Notes under the pieces: model-generated
The model's input: only the letters and a program-made list of their open reading frames with translations
Told to the model about the DNA's origin: nothing
The model's database searches: none
Made by a program: the position numbers and the translations under genes
Shown here: one piece after another, positions 8,360 through 16,167 of the stretch
How positions within the stretch are numbered: position 1 is the stretch's first letter
Layout of the letters: the number at the start of each line of letters is the position of its first letter
Assembly: GCA_964439135.1 (NCBI GenBank)
Contig: CAYTNN010000019.1
Span: 1-32,921 of the forward strand
Reading direction: 5' to 3'
DNA from: JAFGPJ01 sp964439135
GTDB taxonomy: Bacteria > Planctomycetota > Phycisphaerae > Sedimentisphaerales > Anaerobacaceae
DNA: 32,921 nt

Positions 8360-8934
8360 AAATCCACCTCGCCATTCAATAGAGACTGTAGTTTCGTAAT
8401 CCCGTAACGGTAGCGACTTTGAATAGTATTAATCGACTCGCCGGTTTGCTGAGCAATCTCGCGGAAACGCAGGGAACTGAGCACGTGCAGCACGACCACT
8501 TGACGCTGCTCTTGCGGCAGTTGAGCCAGAGCACCAACTACAAAACGTCGCCGCTCCGTAAATCCCGCCGCATGAGAAGGTTCCGTCCGGCCCGATGATT
8601 TTGATTCGGTTCCGATGAGTGTTTCGTGCCCATTTTGCCGGTTACTGCGATTGGTGTTCCGGGCCCGGTTCGCGACACAAATTGCCAGATAGCCCTTGAG
8701 CGAACCGTTAAGTCGGAAACGCCCGGCCTGAGACGCAAAACGGACAAACACATCGTGAAGCACGTCCTCGACGGCTGTCACATCGTTCAGCAGCGCGGCG
8801 GCGACACCGAGCAAATCCGGCTTGTACTTCTCGTATATACGGCGTAAAGCATCCATATCCCCTGCGTTAAACCTCCGGATTAATAGTCTGTCTTCTATCA
8901 CAACGGGCTTGCCCTTAATTACGTGAGTACTCAC
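8356..8934 (-). CDS. ECF-type RNA polymerase sigma factor
   Basis: A 192-residue sigma-70 family protein with region 2 (about residues 20-95, including AVEDVLHDVFVRFASQ and the GYLAICVANRARNTNR helix) and region 4 (about 130-188, LAQLPQEQRQVVVLHVLSSLRFREIA followed by a helix-turn-helix ending SRYRYGITKLQ). It lacks regions 1 and 3, as ECF factors do. The start is uncertain: the frame begins with GTG at 8932-8934 without an obvious ribosome binding site, and that GTG is part of a perfect 12-bp palindrome. A second GTG a few codons in, preceded by AAGGGC, is an alternative. The overlapping downstream membrane protein is its likely regulator. Confidence 0.9.
   Translation of the reverse strand: MSTHVIKGKPVVIEDRLLIRRFNAGDMDALRRIYEKYKPDLLGVAAALLNDVTAVEDVLHDVFVRFASQAGRFRLNGSLKGYLAICVANRARNTNRSNRQNGHETLIGTESKSSGRTEPSHAAGFTERRRFVVGALAQLPQEQRQVVVLHVLSSLRFREIAQQTGESINTIQSRYRYGITKLQSLLNGEVDL
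8923..8934. promoter_or_regulatory. Perfect 12-bp palindrome at the sigma factor start codon
   Basis: GTGAGTACTCAC is its own reverse complement and covers the first four codons of the sigma gene as annotated. It could be an operator or a small RNA hairpin hiding the start codon; it could also be chance. Confidence 0.35.
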
Positions 8935-8968
8935 ACGTCATAGTAGAAACACGCCAAACGGCACTTTT

Positions 8969-8996
8969 AGTCTACACGAATTGAAGTTTTTCTCAA
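8969..8996 (-). promoter_or_regulatory. Candidate housekeeping promoter for the sigma/TPR operon
   Basis: On the minus strand TTGAGA (8991-8996) is followed after 16 bases by TAGACT (8969-8974). This is a plausible sigma-70-like pair about 35 bases before the sigma factor start. It is judged by eye only. Confidence 0.35.
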
Positions 8997-9048
8997 ATTG
9001 AATGGTCCGCTTCCTATCGTAACTGCTGCTGCGGCTTCTTACGGCTTA

Positions 9049-10077
9049 CTACTTGTAATTTGACAGAACGGCTTTCGCAACGCCTTCGCTTATCGTGCCG
9101 GCTTCGAGAAGAGCGTTTACGGACTCGGTCATTGTCACCATGCCGTGCTTTTTGCCCGTTTCGATAACGCTCCTCAGGAAGAATCCTCCTTTTCTCCTGA
9201 TTATGTTCTTTGCGGCACTCGTGACAACCAATACCTCGCAGGCAACCCTTTGTTCGCCGTTTACCGTGGGGATTAGTTCCTGGTGAATTATGCCCTGAAG
9301 AGATTCGGCCAGAAGAAACCTCAACTGGCCTTCATCGGTAGCGGGGGCATAGCTCAGAAGTCTTTCGATAATTTTATCGAGTGATATTACGTGCAGCGTG
9401 GAAAGAACCATGACTCCGGTCTCCGCAGCCGCCAGGGCGATCTTGATAGTTTCATAGTCTCTCATCTCGCCGATTGCAATCACATCCGGGTCCTGTCTCA
9501 GAGCTGCCCGAAGTCCCGAATAGAAACTCTTGGTGTCCCTTCCGACTTCTCTTTGCCTGACAACGCCGGCTTTATTCGTATGCACGTACTCAATCGGATC
9601 CTCGATTGTCACGACGTGTTTCTCGCTGGTTGTATTTATTTCATCGATTATTGCCGACATTGTCGTGGTTTTGCCCTGGCTGGTACTTCCGGTTATCAGC
9701 ACAAGCCCTTTGGTTCTGCCTGCCAGGTCTTTGACGATGTCCGGCAGAGATAATTCCTGAATAGTTCTCGGCCGGTTGGGAAGGATTCTGATTGTCGAGC
9801 CGACCGCGCCATTAAAATAGCCGACATTGATACGATACCTGCCGGCTCCATCCGCCAGCATCAGGTCATAATCAAGATTCTTCTTAAACTCGGCTTGCTG
9901 CTCTTCGGTAAGTAGTTCCAGCGATATGTCCCGACTCTGCTCGGCGGTCAGCTTTTCCTTTGTAATCGGAACCAGTTTTCCTCCCACCCGAAAGAGTACC
10001 GGGGCGCCGGCACAAATATGGATATCAGTCGCCTGCTGGGCTTTTGCGTGCTCTAAGAGTTGTTTCCTGCTGATCAT
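9049..10077 (-). CDS. pilT: PilT-type pilus retraction ATPase
   Basis: A 342-residue AAA-type secretion ATPase of the PilT family, a hexameric motor that depolymerises type IV pili at the inner membrane. The N-terminus, MISRKQLLEHAKAQQATDIH then GAPVLFRV, matches the PilT PAS-like domain, and this sets the start at 10077, although the frame is open 32 codons further up. Walker A is GSTSQGKTT at 130-138, an unusual version of the common GPTGSGKTT that keeps the essential GK-T. Further motifs are the Asp box (TIEDPIEY), Walker B (DPDVIAIGEMRD) and the His box (STLHVISLDKI). The C-terminal part resembles the AIRNLIRE region in relaxed form. The gene overlaps the pseudopilin-like gene upstream by 53 bases and closes the operon. 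Confidence 0.9.
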   Translation of the reverse strand: MISRKQLLEHAKAQQATDIHICAGAPVLFRVGGKLVPITKEKLTAEQSRDISLELLTEEQQAEFKKNLDYDLMLADGAGRYRINVGYFNGAVGSTIRILPNRPRTIQELSLPDIVKDLAGRTKGLVLITGSTSQGKTTTMSAIIDEINTTSEKHVVTIEDPIEYVHTNKAGVVRQREVGRDTKSFYSGLRAALRQDPDVIAIGEMRDYETIKIALAAAETGVMVLSTLHVISLDKIIERLLSYAPATDEGQLRFLLAESLQGIIHQELIPTVNGEQRVACEVLVVTSAAKNIIRRKGGFFLRSVIETGKKHGMVTMTESVNALLEAGTISEGVAKAVLSNYK

Positions 10078-10456
10078 GGAACTCGATTCTATATTTGCCG
10101 GTGCCTTTGAGAGTCTGCCTGCCTCGGCTGCACGATGTATATATTTGAACTTCCACCTCTTCGTCAGATGCAATACTCGCAGTCACATCTAATGCAGAAG
10201 CGCGAATATTCATTTTACTAACATCCAATTGTATAGTTCTATCAAAGATTTCGCTACTTTTTTCCTTTATATTTTCATTCGCCCACAACAAACCGCTTGC
10301 CAGCAGATTTCGCCTGCATGCCTTCAGATAAGCATTTTGCGACTGGAACTGCATTGTGTTTGCGATACCGGACAAAGCGAACATCTCGATTCCGATAACG
10401 ATGATCGCCATAATAACAAGTATTAAAACAAAGCCGCGGCGCCTTTGGATCTTCAT
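10025..10456 (-). CDS. PilX/GspK-like minor pseudopilin
   Basis: A 143-residue protein with a class III prepilin-type leader: a short basic segment MKIQRRR, then G followed by FVLILVIMAIIVIGIEMFALSG. The residue at +5 is not Glu, which is typical of PilX/GspK-type tip pseudopilins. The remaining ~110 residues are a small soluble domain, much shorter than a full GspK (about 300 residues), so it is either a PilX-like protein or a reduced GspK. The ATG at 10456 is supported by an AAGGAG upstream and lies two bases after the preceding stop. Its 3' end overlaps the PilT gene. It probably joins the initiating tip complex of a pilus or pseudopilus. Confidence 0.72.
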   Translation of the reverse strand: MKIQRRRGFVLILVIMAIIVIGIEMFALSGIANTMQFQSQNAYLKACRRNLLASGLLWANENIKEKSSEIFDRTIQLDVSKMNIRASALDVTASIASDEEVEVQIYTSCSRGRQTLKGTGKYRIEFHDQQETTLRARKSPAGD

Positions 10457-10458
10457 CT

Positions 10459-10974
10459 TTATCTCAACTCCTTTCCGAGTGCACCTGCAAAATACAGGTG
10501 CGAGTGGGCCATTTTCTTTTTCCATTCGCCCCGCCTTTTGTGCTCGATATGGGTGTTCGTCTCGACAGCATAGCCTTGACCGTTTTCGGCCCATACCTTC
10601 CATTGCACGCTCGCGTGAGGCAGTAACCAGGTTATTGGATTCTCGGCGTCGCTTTGCCCGGCGTCCGTGAGTTTTTGTCTCAGCACCCGGCCATCCTTCA
10701 ATTGATAGCTGAACACGCCTTCCGGCAGCTCAATTAAAACTTGCCGGTCGTTCGGGATGTGCCCTGCATACGATAGCGGAAGGCCTTTCGCCCGGTCGAT
10801 ATCCTTCTGCATCTGCGACAGCATATGCAGCAGGGTTGTGTGCTCGTTCGCTATCCTAATAGACCATGGAATCTCGCTGACAAGCGTTTTAAATAATCCG
10901 TCAAAGAAAAGAAAGACAAAAGGAGTGATGACGATGATCAACAGGATTTCCACAAAGCTAAAGCCTTTACGCAT
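10459..10974 (-). CDS. GspJ/PilW-like pseudopilin
   Basis: A 171-residue protein with prepilin leader MRKG, cleavage before FSFVEILLIIVITPFVFLFF, and the conserved Glu at mature position 5, followed by a soluble domain. The length and position between a GspI-like and a GspK/PilX-like gene fit GspJ (or PilW in pilus terms). The frame can start at GTG 10983, overlapping the previous stop, but the ATG at 10974 is preferred because GAAGGGAAG lies at a suitable distance. It is part of the T2SS/T4P operon and should be processed by a prepilin peptidase encoded elsewhere. Confidence 0.75.
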   Translation of the reverse strand: MRKGFSFVEILLIIVITPFVFLFFDGLFKTLVSEIPWSIRIANEHTTLLHMLSQMQKDIDRAKGLPLSYAGHIPNDRQVLIELPEGVFSYQLKDGRVLRQKLTDAGQSDAENPITWLLPHASVQWKVWAENGQGYAVETNTHIEHKRRGEWKKKMAHSHLYFAGALGKELR

Positions 10975-10979
10975 ATATA

Positions 10980-11372
10980 TCACTTCCCTTCGGTAAAAGG
11001 TTCGTTCCTTGAAACATATCTGGAGAGTTGAATCTCCACTTCCTTACGAAAGTTTCTGCCGCTTGCTGTGACGTTCACCAATTCCATGCCTTGCCACTGG
11101 TCGTCCCCGTCTGATTTCTCGATAGAGACCCTAATCTGAGGCCAAATTCGGTGAAAGTCTTCATCAGGTATTGATTTGCCCGTTGCGGTGAGGCTGTCAA
11201 GCTCCGCCTGGGCCGCGGCGATACATTGCAGCCTTACTAACTGGTAGCGATTGAACTTTGCCAGGCCGTTCATGGATAATGCCAGACCGGATATGAGCAT
11301 CGCCATGATGGTCAAGGCAACAATTATCTCCGTCATTAAGAAGCCGCCGTATCGTATTATTTTACGTGACAT
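10980..11372 (-). CDS. GspI/PilV-like pseudopilin
   Basis: A 130-residue protein with leader MSRKIIRYGG, cleavage before FLMTEIIVALTIMAMLISGLAL, Glu at +5 and a small C-terminal domain. This is the size and order expected for the minor pseudopilin GspI (or PilV). The ATG at 11372 has GGAG seven bases upstream on the minus strand; the frame extends seven codons further but without support. It follows the GspF-like gene by 22 bases and is five bases from the next pseudopilin. The major pseudopilin GspG is not in this window. Confidence 0.75.
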   Translation of the reverse strand: MSRKIIRYGGFLMTEIIVALTIMAMLISGLALSMNGLAKFNRYQLVRLQCIAAAQAELDSLTATGKSIPDEDFHRIWPQIRVSIEKSDGDDQWQGMELVNVTASGRNFRKEVEIQLSRYVSRNEPFTEGK

Positions 11373-11394
11373 AAATTCGCTCCATATATCCACA

Positions 11395-12849
11395 TTACGG
11401 CATAACCAGGCCCGTCAAACTATCGATTACTAAAATACTTGGAGAAAACATCGCGTATATAACAAATCCCACGATTGCTCCCGTGAAAAGGATTATGCAG
11501 GGCCACACGATAAATCTGGCGAGATTCACACTATAGCTGTAGTTTGTGCGATAGAATGACTCAAGAGTTTCTAATATTGCAGGAGTGTTGCCCTGATTCA
11601 CCTTCTCGTCGAACGCCCATGCAAGGGGAGAGCCTAATCTACTTTCTCTGATTGCCGCAGCAATATTGTCACCTCGCTCTACTTTATCAAGCCATTTTCG
11701 CAAACGCTTTTTAAAGCAGTTATTCACATCCAGGCCAAGTGTATTTTCGATAGCTTCATTAACGGCACAGCCGGCATTGAGTGACAATCGGAGAAGCTCG
11801 ACAATCTGGACCAGCGAATAATTTTTCTCGAAGTTATGCAATACTGGCAGATGCCATTTAACAAAATCACCAATTCGCGACAGCAGATAGGGTTTCTCCG
11901 GCCGACGGGGTCTGAATTTGCTGTATATCGAAATTATTATAATCGCAATAAAGAATAATATAACCGCAGGCCAGATTAACAACGCATATTCGTATGCGAC
12001 AAAACTTGTAATTCCTATTAGCAATCGAGTAGCCGCCGGAAGTTTCGCTCCCTCAATCAATTCCTGTAGCGCCGTCTCAAGCACCGGAATGACAAAAGTC
12101 ATAAAACTCAACAATATGAAGAATGTAAAGACCATTAATATTACCGGATAGACCGGGTGAACAGGTCTTATCTTTCTACGTTCATCTGCCTTAGCCACCA
12201 TATCCACTTCGATTGAATGGATTGCGCGGGGAAGCTGATCAATCCGCTCGGCAGCGGCGATCATTGCCACAGCATATCCGGGACAGGTGGGATAGCCCCG
12301 CCTGATCGACTCGCTAAGCGAGTAACCCTGGACCAGCCATTTTTGTATTCCGTTCAGGATTCTTGCCCGGTTGTCGGTACATCCGCTCGCCGCCGATTCA
12401 AGGGCCATCGGCAGCGGCAGATTCTGCCGCATGCTCGAACCAATCGTCGAAATAATATAAGCATCAGTCGCATGCCTTGATGTCAAACCATAGGCTATGA
12501 TTGAGCCCACTAACAAAATAACAAACATAATTCCGCTGATGAAAAAAGGCCCGACAAAAGCGCCCAAAGCTATTAATAGAAGTAATAATAAAAAGATTCT
12601 GAGAACCCATTTAGCACATGTTTTGGGCCATTGTTCCGAGTCAGATTCGGGTTTAGACAACAGAACAACAATGATTGAAATAATGAATATGCCAGGTGAG
12701 ATTACTACAACAGCGGCATTTTCGTCTGCGGCTCCAATAAAAATCATTGTGCCGGTAACAAACGGCGAAGTCACCAAGGCGATTGTCGGGTACTTCCACC
12801 CGAGATACATGTAAACAAGCAATAATAAAATCGTTAATATTATTAACAT
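11395..12849 (-). CDS. Divergent GspF-type inner-membrane platform protein with extra N-terminal TM segments
   Basis: A 484-residue membrane protein. The first ~130 residues hold several hydrophobic segments not present in ordinary GspF/PilC (LIILTILLLLVYMYLGW and others). Two T2SSF-like domains follow: one from about residue 140 (IISTIGSSMRQNLPLPMALE and GYSLSESIRRG), the second from about 355 (YSLVQIVELLRLSLNAGCAV with GDNIAAAI), with paired TM segments between and after them. The ATG at 12849, eight bases after the preceding GspF stop, is preferred over the longer open frame because the protein then begins directly with a TM helix. Having two platform proteins in tandem suggests either a heteromeric platform or one per ATPase. 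Confidence 0.78.
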   Translation of the reverse strand: MLIILTILLLLVYMYLGWKYPTIALVTSPFVTGTMIFIGAADENAAVVVISPGIFIISIIVVLLSKPESDSEQWPKTCAKWVLRIFLLLLLLIALGAFVGPFFISGIMFVILLVGSIIAYGLTSRHATDAYIISTIGSSMRQNLPLPMALESAASGCTDNRARILNGIQKWLVQGYSLSESIRRGYPTCPGYAVAMIAAAERIDQLPRAIHSIEVDMVAKADERRKIRPVHPVYPVILMVFTFFILLSFMTFVIPVLETALQELIEGAKLPAATRLLIGITSFVAYEYALLIWPAVILFFIAIIIISIYSKFRPRRPEKPYLLSRIGDFVKWHLPVLHNFEKNYSLVQIVELLRLSLNAGCAVNEAIENTLGLDVNNCFKKRLRKWLDKVERGDNIAAAIRESRLGSPLAWAFDEKVNQGNTPAILETLESFYRTNYSYSVNLARFIVWPCIILFTGAIVGFVIYAMFSPSILVIDSLTGLVMP

Positions 12850-12857
12850 ATCAAAAC

Positions 12858-14060
12858 CTAAGTAGCAGATAAACTCGTTATAATGGATATCATCGGCAAA
12901 AACATCGCAAGGATGGTTATCGCCAGAAAACATCCCACTCCGATCAACATGACCGGTAACAATACCGCCTGCAATCTTGCCTGGCCGCAGCGTGCCTGCT
13001 CAGCGTACATCTGGCCCAGACTGTAGAGGTTATCCTGCAATTCATTGCGCTGCGTGCCTAACTGAATCGAATATAAGAAAAGCCTGGGTATCATACGACA
13101 GAGTTGTCCGGCCTCTAAAATATTAGCTCCCTGTTCGATTTGTGTCGCAAGGGCCTCGCTTTCAAGGGTAAGCTTATCACTTCCCGTAGCACCCGAGCTT
13201 AATCTCAGCGATACGGGCATATCGGAGCCGGCCGCCACCATTATTGCCAATCCCTCAGCCAATCTGCTGAGCATGCTGCTATGGTAAACTCTGCCGATGA
13301 CCGGTATTTTTAGAAGAAGCGATTCCTTGAATCTTCGTCCTGCCGCCGATGCGGAAAGCATCACGAACAGAGCAACAATCACGGCAATCACAAGTCCTAT
13401 TACGGTCCAGAAAGGCACTACGTTTGTAGACATGCTAAGAAACAGTCTGGTGAGGCCCGGCAGCCTGCCCCCATCGGTCATTTCCTCAAGTACTGATTTG
13501 AACTGCGGGATGATAAACATGAAAACGCCTGTCAGAATAATTGACGCCAGAACGAGGATTACCGCGGGATAAGTCATCGCTTCGAAAATAATTCTCCTTG
13601 TCTGAGTGGCCATCTCCAGATGCCTGTTAAGGCTGGTCAGCATTTCGCTCAATCGGCCCGTCTCTACTCCTGCTTTCAGTATTCGGCCGTATAGCGGCGG
13701 GAAGTGCTTCTGTCTCTTTTCAAACGCTTTCTCAATGCTCACGCCCGCTTCAAGCTCATCGGCGATCGCATTGACCAGCCGGCGCATCGACCTTGAACTG
13801 ATATCGCCGGCAAGCTCTCGCAGACCTCTTTCCAAAGGGATGCCGGCTTTGGTGATCGACGCCAACTGCTGATTGAAAAGCACAAATTCATTTCTGCCGA
13901 TAGCTGTTTTAGGCTTTTCAGCTTTGGCCTTTTCGACGGAGTTTACGACAAGCTGCATCTGTTTGAGCAGATCGTCCGCCTCTTGATTTGTGCCCGCTTC
14001 AATCGTGCCTTTCATCAGCCTGCCGGCCGATGTCAGTGCGTTGTATTCGAATGTAGCCAT
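12858..14060 (-). CDS. GspF/PilC inner-membrane platform protein
   Basis: A 400-residue protein of standard GspF/PilC length with two T2SSF domains (about 65-190 and 270-395) and three strong TM segments near residues 165-190, 215-240 and 370-395. The N-terminus MATFEYNALTSAGRLMKGTI matches the family start (F-x-Y-x-A-x-x-x-x-G). It is the inner-membrane platform that couples the cytoplasmic ATPase to pilin insertion. GAGG lies seven bases upstream of the ATG. It sits in the operon between two secreted proteins and a second GspF-like gene. Curiously, its first ~20 codons are partly duplicated at the start of the gene just upstream. Confidence 0.93.
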   Translation of the reverse strand: MATFEYNALTSAGRLMKGTIEAGTNQEADDLLKQMQLVVNSVEKAKAEKPKTAIGRNEFVLFNQQLASITKAGIPLERGLRELAGDISSRSMRRLVNAIADELEAGVSIEKAFEKRQKHFPPLYGRILKAGVETGRLSEMLTSLNRHLEMATQTRRIIFEAMTYPAVILVLASIILTGVFMFIIPQFKSVLEEMTDGGRLPGLTRLFLSMSTNVVPFWTVIGLVIAVIVALFVMLSASAAGRRFKESLLLKIPVIGRVYHSSMLSRLAEGLAIMVAAGSDMPVSLRLSSGATGSDKLTLESEALATQIEQGANILEAGQLCRMIPRLFLYSIQLGTQRNELQDNLYSLGQMYAEQARCGQARLQAVLLPVMLIGVGCFLAITILAMFLPMISIITSLSAT

Positions 14061-14081
14061 TTTCTATCCTCGTATATCAAA

Positions 14082-15152
14082 CTACTTTTTCAACACAATT
14101 ACATAGTGAACCATATCTTTTGGCCCGCCGCCTTCCGGCATGACCGATTTTAACACTGCGCCCGCAGAAGTAAGGCGATACTCAAACGCCTTTCCGCTCA
14201 TCACGTCCTTTGGCACCTCCATTTGACTTATATCGCTTAGCGTCTCAGGAAGTTGACCATCGTGTGTTGCCGCGTAATGTTTTATTGCTTCCACACATTG
14301 CAGTCCATTCAGATTGTTGGTTAGGCGCTTTGAAATAACGAGTGTCCGATCGTGTGCCGTCGCCAATTGCTTGGCAATCTGTTCTTGGATGAGTTTGTTC
14401 GGAGCCGATTCTATACTTACCTGTTTCTCGCTCTTAATTGCCTTTTCCATGTCGACAAGCGGTCTGGGCAGGCTGGCCAGTGCCAGGTACAAGTTCGGCG
14501 TATCCTTCACCTGCACGAACTGCTCGACCTCTCTGCACATAACTCCGCCAACCGCCGCTCCCACCAGCGCTTGTATAATAGTAGGAGCCTGCCCCAGGTC
14601 TCTGGCCATTACGAACGCGGTTCGCATCGCGATAATGGCTCCCTCATATCCTCCCCGGCTGATTTCCAGCCTCGCCCACAACTCAAGGATATAGGCAAGC
14701 TTACGATACCCACTAAGATCCTCAATCTGGGCTCCAAGTTTCCACTCGGGCCAGTTACATTCTTTGCACATAGTCGCACGCACCGCGAGTTTCAGAGTTT
14801 CCAGATATTTCTGCAGCGTCTCTTCGGCCTGCTCCTGTGGAAATTGTTCGGCCGGCAGCTTTAACCACTCCCTTATCTGTTCTTGGTTGAAATCATTCGG
14901 TATCGATTTCACCGCTTTTTCGTACAGCGGCACTGCATCAGCGTCGATTTGATCCTCGGTTTTTACCATGAGTTGGTATTTCTTCTCAAGCTCGCCGGCC
15001 TTTGCCGGGTAAATCGTCAGTTCAATGGGGCCTTCAGCTACGCGGCGTGCATATGCCGGAACCACAGTTAGAAGCAGAACGATAAAACAGGCAGAAATGA
15101 CTTTTATCGGTCTGCCTGTCGATGTCACTGTGTTACTTTCGAAGCTCGCCAT
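14082..15152 (-). CDS. Secreted helical protein with GspF-like N-terminal tag and pseudopilin-like tail
   Basis: A 356-residue protein of unrecognised family, paralogous to the next gene upstream. Shared landmarks are the mature start (ELTIYPAK), DAVPLYEKAVKSIPND, a CKECNWP cysteine motif near 150, a helical AYILELWARLEISRGGYEGAI region, and a C-terminal CVEAIKHYAATHDGQLPETL segment. That last part resembles the GspG/pseudopilin C-terminal region (residues before a DP or equivalent, then EYRL). A hydrophobic export segment spans about 17-35 (VISACFIVLLLTVVPAYA). The first 18 residues, MASFESNTVTSTGRPIKV, copy the start of the downstream GspF. AGGAG lies nine bases upstream of the ATG, so this extension is likely translated. 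The role is probably periplasmic or cell-surface, linked to the secretion operon. Confidence 0.78.
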   Translation of the reverse strand: MASFESNTVTSTGRPIKVISACFIVLLLTVVPAYARRVAEGPIELTIYPAKAGELEKKYQLMVKTEDQIDADAVPLYEKAVKSIPNDFNQEQIREWLKLPAEQFPQEQAEETLQKYLETLKLAVRATMCKECNWPEWKLGAQIEDLSGYRKLAYILELWARLEISRGGYEGAIIAMRTAFVMARDLGQAPTIIQALVGAAVGGVMCREVEQFVQVKDTPNLYLALASLPRPLVDMEKAIKSEKQVSIESAPNKLIQEQIAKQLATAHDRTLVISKRLTNNLNGLQCVEAIKHYAATHDGQLPETLSDISQMEVPKDVMSGKAFEYRLTSAGAVLKSVMPEGGGPKDMVHYVIVLKK

Positions 15153-15201
15153 CTTATTCTTCTCCTGTTTTATTACAGAAAACAGCAGTATATTCTGAAC
15201 T

Positions 15202-16152
15202 CTATTCTTTGAGGCTTAATTCATATCGCATTATGTCTCTGTCTGTTGCTCCTTTTAGAGCCGGCATTTCCAAAACAGCCTTTGCGCCGGTCCGGGTGTA
15301 GATGAATGCCTTGTGCGTCACCGGGTCGTCGGGAACAGGAACCAGCATGACATCGTTCAACTGGTTGGGAAATTTGCCGTCGTGCGCAGCAGTGTAGAGA
15401 CGCAACGCTTCGATACACTTCAGTGCCGCCACGTGACGATCCAATCTGTTCATTTGCAGATGCACCTTTTTTCGGATGTCCGGATCTTCGAATTCCGCCT
15501 GCTCGGTCAGGTCGATGAACGGCTGTGGCAGGTCCCGCAAAGCCTCGTAGAGGACAGGTGCATCAGGTCTCTGTACGAATTGTTCGAGTTGGCCACAGAT
15601 GTATGCGGCGATGCCGACTCCTACCAAACCCCGCACCAGGGAGGGGGCTTCGCCTAAGTGCCTGGCCATAGCAAATCCGGTCTGCATGGTACTTATCGCC
15701 TCGTCATACCGGCCATGAGCAATCTGCAATCGCGCCTGCAGTGCAAGGAAGAACGTAAATCTACGATAGTTAGCCAGAGTTTGAGATAGTGCATCATCAT
15801 CCAAATATGGCCAATCGCACTGCTTACACTTAGCAGCTTGTTCAAGCAATTCCAGGGTTGGCTCGAACTGCTCAAGGATCAATTGCACTTGCTCTCCAGG
15901 CAGCTTGTCCGGCGGAGTTTTTAGCCACTGGTTAATTTCATCCATCTTCAGATCGCTCGGCAATGATTGGATGGCCTTTTCATATAGGGGTGCCGCATCT
16001 GCATCGCTTTGCTCATTAGCTTTCGGAAGAAGCTGGTATTTCTGCTCCGGTTTCGGTGATTTCGCTGGGTGGAGCGTCAGTTCAACTGTGCGAGCATCCG
16101 CCGGAACTGCAATTGGTAGCAGGATAACAAGACAGATTAGAGTACGTTTCAT
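15202..16152 (-). CDS. Secreted helical protein, paralog of the neighbouring gene
   Basis: A 316-residue exported protein. The signal peptide (MKRTLICLVILLPIAVPADA) is clean and ends near residue 20. The mature part begins ELTLHPAK and contains DAAPLYEKAIQSLPSD, CKQCDWP near 113, a helical repeat-like region (LALQARLQIAHGRYDEAISTM), and a tail CIEALRLYTAAHDGKFPNQL followed by PVPDDPVTHKAFIYT. The tail is reminiscent of the C-terminal part of GspG-type pseudopilins, where such a DP-containing loop is common. It is followed 49 bases later by its paralog and preceded by the short GspE gene. Its function is unknown; operon position suggests a periplasmic accessory or substrate of the secretion system. 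Confidence 0.8.
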   Translation of the reverse strand: MKRTLICLVILLPIAVPADARTVELTLHPAKSPKPEQKYQLLPKANEQSDADAAPLYEKAIQSLPSDLKMDEINQWLKTPPDKLPGEQVQLILEQFEPTLELLEQAAKCKQCDWPYLDDDALSQTLANYRRFTFFLALQARLQIAHGRYDEAISTMQTGFAMARHLGEAPSLVRGLVGVGIAAYICGQLEQFVQRPDAPVLYEALRDLPQPFIDLTEQAEFEDPDIRKKVHLQMNRLDRHVAALKCIEALRLYTAAHDGKFPNQLNDVMLVPVPDDPVTHKAFIYTRTGAKAVLEMPALKGATDRDIMRYELSLKE

Positions 16153-16167
16153 AATATTTCCAAAAGC

